DNA from: Mycobacterium alsense
GTDB taxonomy: Bacteria; Actinomycetota; Actinomycetes; Mycobacteriales; Mycobacteriaceae
Assembly: GCF_002086635.1 (NCBI RefSeq)
Contig: NZ_MVHD01000023.1
Span: forward strand, 1-64,000
Reading direction: 5' to 3'
Length of the DNA: 64,000 nt
The first letter of the stretch is position 1; each line of letters opens with the position of its first letter. A model generated the notes under the pieces. That model was not told where the DNA came from and ran no database searches. It saw only the letters and a list, made by a program, of their open reading frames with translations. The translations under genes were made by a program, and so were the position numbers. Shown here one piece after another: positions 25,380 to 33,810 of this stretch.

Positions 25380-25910
25380 TCAGAGCAGGTCGAGCAGGAA
25401 CGGCAGCTCCTGGGCCGCGTACCAGGCGAGGTCGTGGTCCAGCGCGTCGCCGACCAGTAGCTCGGCGTCCTCGTCGCCCAGGTCGGCGGCGTCGATGGCC
25501 TCTATCGCCCTGGTGACGTCGGGCTCCGCGTCGGCGTTGTCCACGTAGGCGGCGACCACCCGATCGATCGTGACGGGCGCGCCCAGCCGGACGACGGCGT
25601 CGTCGAGGTCGGGCCGGTAGGTGACCCCGGATTCGCCCAGGTCGGCCTCGGCGGCCAGCACCGCCCGCCGCGGCGGCAGGCCGGATTCCCCTTCCGCGGC
25701 GTCGGCGGCCAGCAGCCGCAGCGACGCCAGCGCCGCCTCGCGCAGCGCGACCTCGGCGAGCTCCTCGTCGTCGCCCTCCGCATACGCCTCGCGCAGCCGC
25801 GGCGTCAGCGCGAACGCGGTGCCGTTGACCGGCCACAGCGAGCCGTCGGCAACGAGCCGCTGCAGCATCGCCAGGGTCGCCGGGATGTAGACCTGGATCG
25901 AGGCGGCCAC
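25380..25910 (-). CDS. Uncharacterised actinobacterial protein (Rv3231c-like)
   Basis: A 176-residue acidic protein: an N-terminal [37 protein letters not shown] pattern, seen here as [13 protein letters not shown] then [14 protein letters not shown], followed by several acidic helices ([41 protein letters not shown]). I recall it as a DUF6912-type protein present across mycobacteria; function is unknown. The GTG overlaps the ppk2 stop, so it is translationally coupled to ppk2, which hints at a related role. No membrane or signal sequence is visible. Confidence 0.75.
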   Translation of the reverse strand: MAASIQVYIPATLAMLQRLVADGSLWPVNGTAFALTPRLREAYAEGDDEELAEVALREAALASLRLLAADAAEGESGLPPRRAVLAAEADLGESGVTYRPDLDDAVVRLGAPVTIDRVVAAYVDNADAEPDVTRAIEAIDAADLGDEDAELLVGDALDHDLAWYAAQELPFLLDLL

Positions 25911-26744
25911 TCAATCCCCGATCAGCGTGGCCGCGTAGTCGTCGACATACGTGGACAGCTCACGCGGCGGGCGCTGGTAGTTGCCGCTCACCACCGGATG
26001 TTTGGGCAGTTTGACCTTCGGCCGCCCGACGTCGTGGTAGGAGATCGTGGACAGCAGATGGGCCATCATGTTCAACCGGGCGTGCTTTTTGATGTCCGAT
26101 TCCACGACATACCAAGGGCTTACCGGGGTGTCGGTGTGCACCATCATCTCGTCCTTGGCGCGCGAGTAGTCCTCCCACCGATACAGCGCTTCCAAGTCCA
26201 TCGGGCTGAGTTTCCATTGCCGCACAGGGTCATTCAGTCGCGCCCTGAATCGGCGCAGCTGCTCGGCCTCGGAAACCGAAAACCAATACTTGCGCAACAG
26301 GATCCCGTCGTCGATCAGCATCTGCTCGAAGATCGGCGTCTGCCGCAAGAACAGCGCATGCTCTTGCGGCGTACAAAATCCCATCACCCTTTCGACGCCG
26401 GCGCGGTTGTACCACGACCGGTCGAACAGCACGATCTCGCCCTTGGCGGGCAGGTGCGCGACGTAGCGCTGGTAGTACCACTGGCCGCGCTCGCGATCGG
26501 TCGGGGCGGGCAGCGCGGCGATCCGGGCGACGCGGGGGTTGAGGTATTCGGTGATCCGTTTGATGGTTCCGCCCTTGCCGGCCCCGTCGCGGCCCTCGAA
26601 GATGACGACCAGACGCGTGCCCGTGTGCCGCACCCATTCCTGCAGCTTCACGAATTCGGTTTGAAGCCGCAGTAATTCGGCCTCGTAGACGGCACCGGAG
26701 ATCTTGCGCGCGGCCGCCGGGCCGTCATTTGTCTCGGTGCCCAC
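25911..26744 (-). CDS. ppk2: Polyphosphate kinase 2
   Basis: A 277-residue PPK2-family kinase that moves phosphate between polyphosphate and nucleotides, usually forming GTP or ATP from the diphosphate. Walker A is GRDGAGKGG (51-59) and Walker B FDRSWYNRAG with Asp108; the lid region has RRFRARLNDPVRQWKLSPMD as part of the usual LID. A single kinase domain of this length fits class I. The GTG start 26744 gives the N-terminus of the conserved core. In M. tuberculosis Ppk2 (Rv3232c) affects the GTP pool. The downstream gene overlaps. Confidence 0.93.
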   Translation of the reverse strand: MGTETNDGPAAARKISGAVYEAELLRLQTEFVKLQEWVRHTGTRLVVIFEGRDGAGKGGTIKRITEYLNPRVARIAALPAPTDRERGQWYYQRYVAHLPAKGEIVLFDRSWYNRAGVERVMGFCTPQEHALFLRQTPIFEQMLIDDGILLRKYWFSVSEAEQLRRFRARLNDPVRQWKLSPMDLEALYRWEDYSRAKDEMMVHTDTPVSPWYVVESDIKKHARLNMMAHLLSTISYHDVGRPKVKLPKHPVVSGNYQRPPRELSTYVDDYAATLIGD

Positions 26745-26786
26745 ACCACGAATGATAGATCGTCACACCGCATTTCACCCGGCCGC

Positions 26787-28205
26787 TCAGCGGGAAGCCT
26801 CCACGAGCTCCTCCAGGGCCTGGTTCAACAGGCCCGGCAGCAGGTCGACGTCGCTCATCGCGTCCCGGTCGGCGTTGATGCCGAAGTACAGCATGCCGTG
26901 GTAGGACGTCACGCTGATCGCCAGAGCCTGGTCGTTCAGCAGCGGGGGGACCGCGTAGGTCTCCAGCAGCTTGGTGCCGGCGATGTACATCTGCGACTGG
27001 GCACCCGGTGCGTTGGTGATCAGCAGATTGAACGTCCGCCTGGAAAAGCTGGGGAAGCCGGTTGCCACGCGAATTCCCATGGCGTGCAGCGTCGGTGGCG
27101 CAAACCCCGACAGGGTGACGATGGTGCGGGCGTCGACCAGGCGGGCGGCCGTCGGGTTGGATTCGGTGGCGTGGGCGATCTGCGACAGCCGCACCACCGG
27201 GTTGGCCTCCCCCACCGGCAGATCCACCAGGAACGGTATGACCTGACTGATCATCTGGCCGGGCCCCGTCGAGTCGAGCTGCTCGTCGGCGTAGACCGAC
27301 AGCGGCGCCATCGCGCGGACCGTCGCCGTCGGCGACACCGCTTCCCCGCGGGACAGCAGCCAGTTGCCCAGCGCGCCTGCGATGACGGCGAGCACCACGT
27401 CGTTGATGTCGCAGTCGTAGCGGGCGCGCACCGCCCGGTAGTCGTCGAGCTTGCCGCGGGCGACGGTGAACCGCCGATTGCGCGAAACGGTGGCGTTGAG
27501 CGGGCTGCTGGGCGCGGTGCCGCGCGCGACGGCACGCGCGATGTCGGCGGCGCGGCGACCGGCCTCGAGCAGCGCCCCGGCATCCGTCACCACCTCGGCC
27601 ACGGCGGATCCGACGGCCCGCAGCTGCGCGCCCGGCCCCGCCACCCAGTCGCCGATCGCGCCGAGCACCAGCCGCGTGTGGCCGGGGTCGCGTTCCGGGA
27701 TCCAGATGTCCTCGGGGAACGACGGCGGACGGCGCGTCCGGTCGGCGATGACGTGACCGATCTCCAGCGCTGTCATGCCGTTGATCAGGGCCTGGTGCGA
27801 CTTGGTGTAGAGGGCGACGCGGTTCTTGGCCAGGCCCTCGACCAGGTACATCTCCCACAGCGGCCGCGACTTGTCCAGCGGGCGCGCGGCCAGCCGGGCG
27901 ATCAGCTCGTGCAGCTGCTCGTCACTGCCCGGCGAGGGCAGCGCCGAACGCCGCACGTGGTAGGTGATGTCGAAGTCGTTGTCGTCGATCCACACCGGCC
28001 TGGCCATGCCGATCCGCACCTCCCGGACCTTCTGCCGGTAACGCGGGATCTGGGCCAACCGCTGCTCGACCGTGGCCAGCAGCGTTTCGTAGCTCAATCC
28101 CGCCCGCGGCCGCTGCAGGATCGACAGCGAACCCACGTACATCGGGGTGGCCGTGTTCTCCAGCCGGTAGAAGGAGGCGTCCGCCTGGGACAAACGGGTC
28201 ACCAT
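26787..28205 (-). CDS. tgs3: Full-length Tgs3-like wax ester synthase/diacylglycerol acyltransferase
   Basis: A 472-residue WS/DGAT-family protein, which would join acyl-CoA to diacylglycerol or alcohols for storage lipid. Family features are all along the length: MYVGSLSIL, DKSRPLWEMYLVEGL, PLNATVSRNRRF, NDVVLAVIAGALG and the C-terminal ITSYHG-like VTSYHGMLYFGI. The catalytic HHxxxDG is altered to HQALING (137-143), with Gln for the second His and Asn for Asp. I recall M. tuberculosis having this gene as two pieces (Rv3234c and Rv3233c). It starts 42 bp upstream of ppk2 on the same strand. Confidence 0.88.
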   Translation of the reverse strand: MVTRLSQADASFYRLENTATPMYVGSLSILQRPRAGLSYETLLATVEQRLAQIPRYRQKVREVRIGMARPVWIDDNDFDITYHVRRSALPSPGSDEQLHELIARLAARPLDKSRPLWEMYLVEGLAKNRVALYTKSHQALINGMTALEIGHVIADRTRRPPSFPEDIWIPERDPGHTRLVLGAIGDWVAGPGAQLRAVGSAVAEVVTDAGALLEAGRRAADIARAVARGTAPSSPLNATVSRNRRFTVARGKLDDYRAVRARYDCDINDVVLAVIAGALGNWLLSRGEAVSPTATVRAMAPLSVYADEQLDSTGPGQMISQVIPFLVDLPVGEANPVVRLSQIAHATESNPTAARLVDARTIVTLSGFAPPTLHAMGIRVATGFPSFSRRTFNLLITNAPGAQSQMYIAGTKLLETYAVPPLLNDQALAISVTSYHGMLYFGINADRDAMSDVDLLPGLLNQALEELVEASR

Positions 28206-28240
28206 TGCGGCGCTGTCCTCCTTGTCATTCCACCTCGGTG

Positions 28241-28255
28241 CCGTTCAGTGAACGG
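28241..28255. promoter_or_regulatory. Palindrome upstream of the Tgs3-like gene
   Basis: CCGTTCAGTGAACGG is a perfect 7-bp-arm palindrome with a single central base, 36 bp upstream of the acyltransferase ATG. It is well placed for a dimeric repressor of the tgs3-ppk2 unit. No regulator gene is adjacent. Confidence 0.45.
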
Positions 28256-28419
28256 GTGTTCCCGCCCACCGTAATCGCCTAAACGGGACGGGGCGCGGCG
28301 CGGGTATCGCCCGGTCCATCGGCGCGGATACGCGCCGGCCCGCCCTGTGCCATGATGACCACTGACCGACCCCCGCGTCTGCCACTCTCCAGCAGCCCCG
28401 ATTCGATGGAGAGTGCGCG

Positions 28420-28947
28420 TTGACCGTTTTCGCCGTGACCCCCGTCGTCGACTACGAGCCGCCGAGGCGAGACGTCCCCCCGTGCCGGCAGCCGTCCCAC
28501 GCGGCGCTGCGGCGCCGCGCGCGGGCGTCCCCCCGGGGGTGTCCGCCGCCGCCGGACGGGCCGGTCGGGGCCCCGGCGGCCGCACCCGCCGCCGCGTCCG
28601 CGCCGATGCGCCAGGCGGCCGTCTTCGCCGACGCCGCGCTGCGCCGGGTGCTGGAGGTCATCGACCGCCGCCGGCCCGCGGCCCAGCTGCGGCCCCTGCT
28701 GGCGCCCGGCCTGGTGGACTCCGTGGTTTCGCTCGGCCGTGGGCCGGCCGGGCAGGCGCGTGCCGCCGCGGTGCTGCGCCGCACACGGCTGCAACCGGCC
28801 GGACACCACGACCCCGGGTCCGCGGCCGAGGTGTTCGGGTCCTTCAGCCGCGGGGAGCGGGTCCACGCCATCGCCTGCCGCGTGGAGCGGGTGCGCACCG
28901 GCGCCGAGAGGGCGCGGTGGCTGGTGGTTGCCCTGCACATCGGCTGA
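28420..28947 (+). CDS. Rv3235-family protein
   Basis: A 175-residue protein with a low-complexity Pro/Arg/Ala-rich first half and a compact C-terminal domain (AVFADAALRRVLEVIDRRRPAAQLRPLL in part, LVDSVVSL, VFGSFSRGERVHAIACRVERV, WLVVALHIG). It matches what I remember of the Rv3235 family found next to secA in actinobacteria. Related proteins elsewhere sit in SecA-linked clusters, but no function is established. TTG 28420 has GGAGAG six bases upstream. It is divergent from the tgs3 gene and convergent with the antiporter gene. Confidence 0.75.
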   Translation: MTVFAVTPVVDYEPPRRDVPPCRQPSHAALRRRARASPRGCPPPPDGPVGAPAAAPAAASAPMRQAAVFADAALRRVLEVIDRRRPAAQLRPLLAPGLVDSVVSLGRGPAGQARAAAVLRRTRLQPAGHHDPGSAAEVFGSFSRGERVHAIACRVERVRTGAERARWLVVALHIG

Positions 28948-28962
28948 CCCCATCGCCGATGG

Positions 28963-30117
28963 TCAGGTCGATCCGGTCGCGGGCGTGGAAGCACCGCCCG
29001 CGTAGCGGGCCAGCACCGGCCCGGCGATCGCCATGACGAAGACGTACGACGTCCCCAACGCGGCGAACCCGGGGATGGACGTGCCGATCAGGCCGATGAT
29101 GATCAGGGAGAACTCGCCGCGGGCGATGAGCGCGGCGCCGGCGCGAAGCTGCCCGCGCCGGGCCACGCCGTCGCGGCGGGCGGCGACGACCCCGGTGGCC
29201 ACCTTCGTCGCCGCGGTGACCGCCGCCAGGGCCAGCGCCACCGGCAGCATCGGCACGAGCTCGTGCGGGTCGACCGACAGCCCGATCGACAGGAAAAAGA
29301 TCGCGGCGAACAAATCGCGCAGCGGACCGAGCACCTGGCGCGCCCGGTCGGCCGTCGCGCCGGTCAGGGTGAGGCCCACCAGGAACGCGCCGACGGCGGC
29401 CGACGCGTGCAGGACCTCCGCCACCGCCGCCACGATGAGCGTGATGCCCAGGACCCGCAACAGCAGCTGCTCGGAATCGGGGTGTTCGACGAGCCGGCCG
29501 ACGTGGTGTCCCCAGCGGTAGGAGGCGGTGAACGCGGCCGCCAGCGCGCCGACCGCGGCGACCATGTCCACGACGGCCTCCACCCAGCCGCCGCCCGCCG
29601 CGAGCACCGCGAACAGCGGCAGGTAGGCGGCCATCGCGAAGTCCTCGAGGACCAGCACCGACAGCACCGCGGGCGTTTCGCGGTTACCGAGCCGGCCCAG
29701 GTCCTGCACCAGTCGGGCGATGACACCCGACGAAGAGATGTAGGTGACGCCGGCGAGGGCCAGGATGGCGACGCCGTTCAGGCCGAGCAGCCAGCCGGCC
29801 GCCGCGCCGGGCGCGGCGTTGAGGACGACGTCGACGGCGGCGGAGGGCAGGTGGCGGCGCAGGCTGCTGGCGAATTCGGTCGCCGAGAACTCCAGGCCCA
29901 GGGTCAGCAGGAGCAGCACCACGCCGATGGGCGCGGCCGTCGCGATGAACTCGCCGGCCGCGGCGACCGGCACCACGCCGCCCTTGCCCAGGCAGAGACC
30001 CGCCAGCAGGTAGACCGGGATGGGCGACAGCGCCAGGAAGCGCGCCAGGCCCCCCAACACGGCGAGCGTGGCGAGAAGGGCGCCGAGTTGGAACAGCAGC
30101 GCCTCCGAAACCTGCAC
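28963..30117 (-). CDS. CPA2-type cation/proton antiporter membrane subunit (Rv3236c-like)
   Basis: A 384-residue protein with about eleven hydrophobic helices in the Na+/H+ exchanger (KefB/KhtU) fold. Landmarks: SPIPVYLLAGLCLG near the N-terminus, LLLTLGLEF, the ion-site acidic region LVLEDFAMAAYLPLF, LHASAAVGAFLVGL, and AALIARGEFSLIIIGL near the end. It lacks the RCK domain of Kef proteins; that role is probably filled by the gene four bases upstream, as in the Bacillus KhtTU K+/H+ antiporter. The ion is inferred. GTG 30117 begins directly after the upstream gene's stop. Confidence 0.87.
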   Translation of the reverse strand: MQVSEALLFQLGALLATLAVLGGLARFLALSPIPVYLLAGLCLGKGGVVPVAAAGEFIATAAPIGVVLLLLTLGLEFSATEFASSLRRHLPSAAVDVVLNAAPGAAAGWLLGLNGVAILALAGVTYISSSGVIARLVQDLGRLGNRETPAVLSVLVLEDFAMAAYLPLFAVLAAGGGWVEAVVDMVAAVGALAAAFTASYRWGHHVGRLVEHPDSEQLLLRVLGITLIVAAVAEVLHASAAVGAFLVGLTLTGATADRARQVLGPLRDLFAAIFFLSIGLSVDPHELVPMLPVALALAAVTAATKVATGVVAARRDGVARRGQLRAGAALIARGEFSLIIIGLIGTSIPGFAALGTSYVFVMAIAGPVLARYAGGASTPATGST

Positions 30118-30121
30118 CGGC

Positions 30122-30604
30122 TCAGCCCTTGGCGATGATCTGTTCGACGCCGGCGATACCGTCCTCGGTGCCGACGACGATCAGAACGTCTTGCGCCCGC
30201 AGCGTTTCGGCCGGGCCGGGCGAGGCGAGCACTTCGTCGTTGCGCACGATCGCGACGATCGACGCCCCGGTGCGGGTGCGGGCTCGGGTGTCACCGAGCG
30301 GATGCCCGACGTAGGGGCTGCCGGCCACGACGCGGACCTGCCCCGTCTCGAGCCCGGGCACCTGCCGCGACAGCTCGGTGAACCGCTCGGCGATGCGGGG
30401 CGCGCCCAGGATCTGGGCGACGGCCTCGGCCTCGTCGTCGGCCAGGTGCAGCACCGGCCGGGCGCGGTCGGGGTCTTCGGGGCCGTACAGGACGACGTCG
30501 AAGTCACCACCCCGGCGCGCGATGATGCCGATCCGGTCACCCTGGTGGCTGGTGAACTCGTATCGGAGACCGACCCCCGGGAGCAGCACCTCCTTGACAT
30601 CCAT
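30122..30604 (-). CDS. TrkA_C-domain regulatory subunit of the antiporter (Rv3237c-like)
   Basis: A 160-residue soluble protein. The second half is a TrkA_C/RCK-C domain (GHPLGDTRARTRTGASIVAIVRNDEVLASPGP, here noted by GHPLGD, GASIVAI and PETLRAQDVLIVVG-type strands). The first half is a KhtT-like N-terminal domain with VGLRYEF. It probably gates the antiporter encoded four bases downstream in response to a nucleotide or pH. ATG 30604. The pair forms a two-gene operon divergent from an SRPBCC gene. Confidence 0.86.
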   Translation of the reverse strand: MDVKEVLLPGVGLRYEFTSHQGDRIGIIARRGGDFDVVLYGPEDPDRARPVLHLADDEAEAVAQILGAPRIAERFTELSRQVPGLETGQVRVVAGSPYVGHPLGDTRARTRTGASIVAIVRNDEVLASPGPAETLRAQDVLIVVGTEDGIAGVEQIIAKG

Positions 30605-30642
30605 GGGTCCATCTTTGCAGGCGGCGGGGCTAGGGTGAGCGG

Positions 30643-31107
30643 ATGGACGGAGACACGCTCAGCGTGGAGCGAATCGTCAAGGCGCCTCCGGACCGGATCT
30701 TCGCGCTGCTGGCCGACGCCGGGCGGCACGCCGCCTTCGACGGGTCGGAGTCGCTGAACCACGCTTCGCGGGAATCGGTTCCGCTGTCGATGGGTTCGAA
30801 ATTCGGGATGGCGATGAAGGGACGCAAGGAGACGCTGTTCGTCCCGTACCGCACCATCAACACCGTCGTCGAATACGAACCCGGGCGTCGCATCGCCTGG
30901 CAGACCACCGCGATCGGCGGGCTGCTCGGCGGCCGCATCTGGCGCTACGAGCTTCAGCCCGCCGAAGGCGGCACGCTGGTGCGCGAGACCTGGGACGTAT
31001 CGCGGGACAAGCAGAGGCGGATGATCACCAGCGGCTCGATGCCCGAACTGACCGAGAAGGGCATGCGCGCCACCCTGGAGCGGATCGCCGGGTTGCTCGA
31101 GAGTTAG
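30643..31107 (+). CDS. SRPBCC (START-like) family protein
   Basis: A 154-residue polyketide_cyc2/SRPBCC protein with a hydrophobic ligand pocket. The typical first strand and helix are VERIVKAPPDRIFALLAD, followed by the long hydrophobic strands NTVVEYEPGRRIAWQT and GTLVRETWDVS and the C-terminal helix. The ligand is not predictable. The ATG at 30643 follows a GGGTGAGC sequence. Its last four bases overlap the convergent mddA stop. Confidence 0.83.
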   Translation: MDGDTLSVERIVKAPPDRIFALLADAGRHAAFDGSESLNHASRESVPLSMGSKFGMAMKGRKETLFVPYRTINTVVEYEPGRRIAWQTTAIGGLLGGRIWRYELQPAEGGTLVRETWDVSRDKQRRMITSGSMPELTEKGMRATLERIAGLLES

Positions 31108-31859
31108 TGCTGCCCAACGGTTTCGGCCGGGTGCCGGGCCGGGTGCGGGACCAGCATCGGCACCTCGCGGCGGTAGTCGCGGTACTGGTCACCCAACGCG
31201 TCGACGAGATTGCGCTCCTCCATCTGCAGCGCGATCAGGACGTAGCCCGTCATCGCGATCGAGAAGAGCAGGTGTCCGGCGGTCAGGGTGGGCGCCGCCC
31301 AGAAGGCGATGAGGAGGCCGAGCATCAGCGGGTGGCGCACCAGCCGGTAGAGCCACCGTGCGTGAAAGCCTATGTGGGTGTAGGGCTTTCCGCGCCACGC
31401 CAGATACACCTGCCGCAGCCCGAACAGGTCGAAGTGGCTGACCATGAAGGTCGATGCCAGGGCGATCCCCCAGCCCAGCCAGAACACGGCCCACACCGCC
31501 AGGCGGGCGGCCGGCTGGCGGACGTCCCAGATGACCGCCGGCATCGTGCGCCATTGCCAATACAGCAGCACCAGCACCGCGCTCGCCAGCGCCACGTAGG
31601 TGCTGCGCTCGATCGAGGTGGGCACGAAGCGGGTCCACCACGCCTTGAACGTCGGCCGTGCCATGACGCTGTGCTGGACGCCGAACGCGCCCACCAGCAA
31701 CACGTTGACCAGGACGGCCTGGCCGATGGGCGCGGAAAGCCCGTGATCGACGGTGCGCGGCACCACGAGGTTGCCCACGAAGGCAATGAGATACAAGAAG
31801 GCGCCGAGGAACAGCAGGTACGCCGCCGCGCCGTAAGCGACGATGAGTGAACGCTTCAT
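31104..31859 (-). CDS. mddA: Methanethiol S-methyltransferase MddA (isoprenylcysteine-methyltransferase-like)
   Basis: A 251-residue membrane protein with five or six helices. The C-terminal SAM-binding region has RLVRHPLMLGLLIAFWAAP and MEERNLVDALGDQYRDYRR, the RHP...E-R/L pattern of the isoprenylcysteine methyltransferase/NnrU superfamily; HSVMARP and the G-x-H region match the MddA subgroup. MddA methylates methanethiol to dimethylsulfide; from memory the M. tuberculosis homologue (Rv3238c) was shown to be active. ATG 31859 begins the first helix. It is divergent from the ABC transporter across a repeat-rich promoter. Confidence 0.8.
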   Translation of the reverse strand: MKRSLIVAYGAAAYLLFLGAFLYLIAFVGNLVVPRTVDHGLSAPIGQAVLVNVLLVGAFGVQHSVMARPTFKAWWTRFVPTSIERSTYVALASAVLVLLYWQWRTMPAVIWDVRQPAARLAVWAVFWLGWGIALASTFMVSHFDLFGLRQVYLAWRGKPYTHIGFHARWLYRLVRHPLMLGLLIAFWAAPTLTAGHLLFSIAMTGYVLIALQMEERNLVDALGDQYRDYRREVPMLVPHPARHPAETVGQH

Positions 31860-31899
31860 CAGGCAAGTGTCCGCCGCGCGGACTCGCGGGAACATAGGT

Positions 31900-31979
31900 C
31901 ATTTGCCTCAATTTCGCGCGCCGGGGCACTAGTCATTTCTGACTAGTCCCGCGAGTGGGGGCACGAGTTGAGGCAAATG
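31900..31979. promoter_or_regulatory. Nested inverted repeats between mddA and the ABC transporter
   Basis: The outer arms CATTTGCCTCAA (31900-31911) and TTGAGGCAAATG (31968-31979) are perfect complements 56 bp apart. Inside lies another perfect inverted repeat, ACTAGTCA (31928-31935) and TGACTAGT (31940-31947), with a TTTC loop. The outer arms are 40 bp from the mddA start and 78 bp from the transporter start. This fits paired regulator sites on a divergent promoter, though the regulator is not identified. Confidence 0.6.
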
Positions 31980-32057
31980 CCCCATGCGATCGCGCCCACG
32001 GTCGGCCGATGATCGCCGATGACGACACTCCTTCGAGGCAACCACGGAGACCGGATC

Positions 32058-33779
32058 ATGACCGAATCGGCAGGCAAGGCAACGACCATCGAGCGGCCCA
32101 GTACCCGGCGATCGGCACCCGGCGTTCGGGTCGACGCCATCGACGTGAGCCGGCGCGCCGGCGGGCGACAGATCCTCCACGAGCTGTCGCTCTCGGTGGA
32201 ACCCGGGGAATTGGTCGCCATCGCCGGCGGCAGCGGAGCGGGCAAGACCACCTTGCTCGAAATCCTCGCCGGGCTGCAACCGCCGTCCGCCGGGGAGCTC
32301 CTGCACGACGGCGCCGCCCCCCGCGCCCGCGCCAACGCCGGCTCCGCGATCGGCTACGTGCCCCAAGACGACATCATCCACCTGGAGATGCCCCTGCGCC
32401 GGACGCTGCGCTACGCGGCGCTGCTGCGGCTCCCCGCCGGCACCACCACGGCGGAAGCGGAACAAATCGTCGACGAGACCCTGCGCGATCTCGATCTGGC
32501 CGATCGGGCCGACGTGCCGGTGCGCGCGCTGTCCGGCGGACAACGCAAGCGGGCCAGCATCGCCGTCGAGCTGCTGACCCGGCCGCGCCTTTTCTTCCTG
32601 GACGAGCCCACCTCCGGGCTCGATCCCTCCACCGCGGCCGACGTGATGCGCCTGCTGCGCAAGCTCAGCCAACGCGGCATCACCATCGTGCTGACGACGC
32701 ACGAGCCGGCGGGCATCGACCGCTGTGACCGCGTGGTCTTCCTCGCTCGCGACGGCCACTTGGCGTTCACGGGCAGCCCGGCCGCGGCGCGGTACTACTT
32801 CGGCGTGGAAAACCTCACCGAGGTCTACGAGCGCCTGGCCGGCGAGCACACTCCCCAGATCTGGGCGAAGCGATTCGCGGACAGCCGGATGAACCCGGCC
32901 ACCCGGCCCCACCCCGATCGCCGACCCGCCCCGGCGCCGCGGCCCGACGTCAGGCGCACCGGCATGACAAGGCAATGGTGGCTGCTGACCCGGCGCAACG
33001 TCGATGTCCTGGTCCGCAACCGGCTGACCCTTGCGATCCTGCTCGGCTCGCCGGTGCTCGTGACGGCGATGATGGCGACGTTGTTCCGGCGCGGCGCGTT
33101 CGATCCGGCCGGCGCGACCGGCGCCGGCCCGGCCCAGCTGGTGTTCTGGATCGCGTTCGACGGCTTCTTTTTCGGCCTCACGTACGGCCTGCTCCAGATC
33201 GTGGGCGAGATGGCGGTCTTTCGGCGCGAACGCCTGGCCGGGCTCAGTGTGGGCGCCTACGTGGGGTCGAAGGTGACGGCGCTGCTTCCGGTTCTGGCCG
33301 GGGTGAGCGTGGTGTTGCTGGTGGTGCTGCGCGCGCTCGGTCGGCTTCCCGCCGCGGGCTGGGACGTGTACGCCGCGCTGTTCGCGACAATCGTGATCGA
33401 AGCGACCTCGGCGCTCGCCCTGGGCCTGTTCGCCTCGGCCGCCGTCTCCAACGCCGCGCAGGCGGCCCTGGCCCTGCCGATGCTGTGCTTCCCGCAGGTG
33501 CTGTTCGGTGGCGCCATCGTGCCCGTCGACCAGATGGCCACGCCGGGACGCCTGATGAGCCTGGTCTTGTCGAACCGCCACGCGTTCGACGCACTGGGGC
33601 GCGACCTGGGGCTCGATCGCTACACCACCACGCTGCCGGCCATGTCGGCCTACCACGACACCTTCCACGGGGGCACCGCCGCCAGCCTCATCGCGCTCGG
33701 TTCGTTCGCGGTGGCCCTCACGCTGGCGACCGCCTGGCTGCTCGACCGGCGATCCCGGCCCGGCGCTTCGACCCGATAA
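32058..33779 (+). CDS. ABCG/White-type ABC transporter (ATPase fused to permease)
   Basis: A 573-residue half-transporter in ABCG order. ATPase: Walker A GGSGAGKT (57-64), Q-loop YVPQDD, signature LSGGQRKR, Walker B RLFFLDEPTSGLD, and the H-loop TTHE. A Pro/Arg-rich linker (about 280-300) is followed by a membrane domain with six helices (LAILLGSPVLVTAMMATLF to LTLATAWLLD). It probably acts as a homodimer; lipids or drugs are typical cargo for the family. ATG 32058 has GGAGA seven bases upstream. At this position I recall a different transporter (Rv3239c) in M. tuberculosis. Confidence 0.88.
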   Translation: MTESAGKATTIERPSTRRSAPGVRVDAIDVSRRAGGRQILHELSLSVEPGELVAIAGGSGAGKTTLLEILAGLQPPSAGELLHDGAAPRARANAGSAIGYVPQDDIIHLEMPLRRTLRYAALLRLPAGTTTAEAEQIVDETLRDLDLADRADVPVRALSGGQRKRASIAVELLTRPRLFFLDEPTSGLDPSTAADVMRLLRKLSQRGITIVLTTHEPAGIDRCDRVVFLARDGHLAFTGSPAAARYYFGVENLTEVYERLAGEHTPQIWAKRFADSRMNPATRPHPDRRPAPAPRPDVRRTGMTRQWWLLTRRNVDVLVRNRLTLAILLGSPVLVTAMMATLFRRGAFDPAGATGAGPAQLVFWIAFDGFFFGLTYGLLQIVGEMAVFRRERLAGLSVGAYVGSKVTALLPVLAGVSVVLLVVLRALGRLPAAGWDVYAALFATIVIEATSALALGLFASAAVSNAAQAALALPMLCFPQVLFGGAIVPVDQMATPGRLMSLVLSNRHAFDALGRDLGLDRYTTTLPAMSAYHDTFHGGTAASLIALGSFAVALTLATAWLLDRRSRPGASTR

Positions 33780-33810
33780 CCCGAACGATCGCAACGCGTT
33801 TGGGGGAAGC

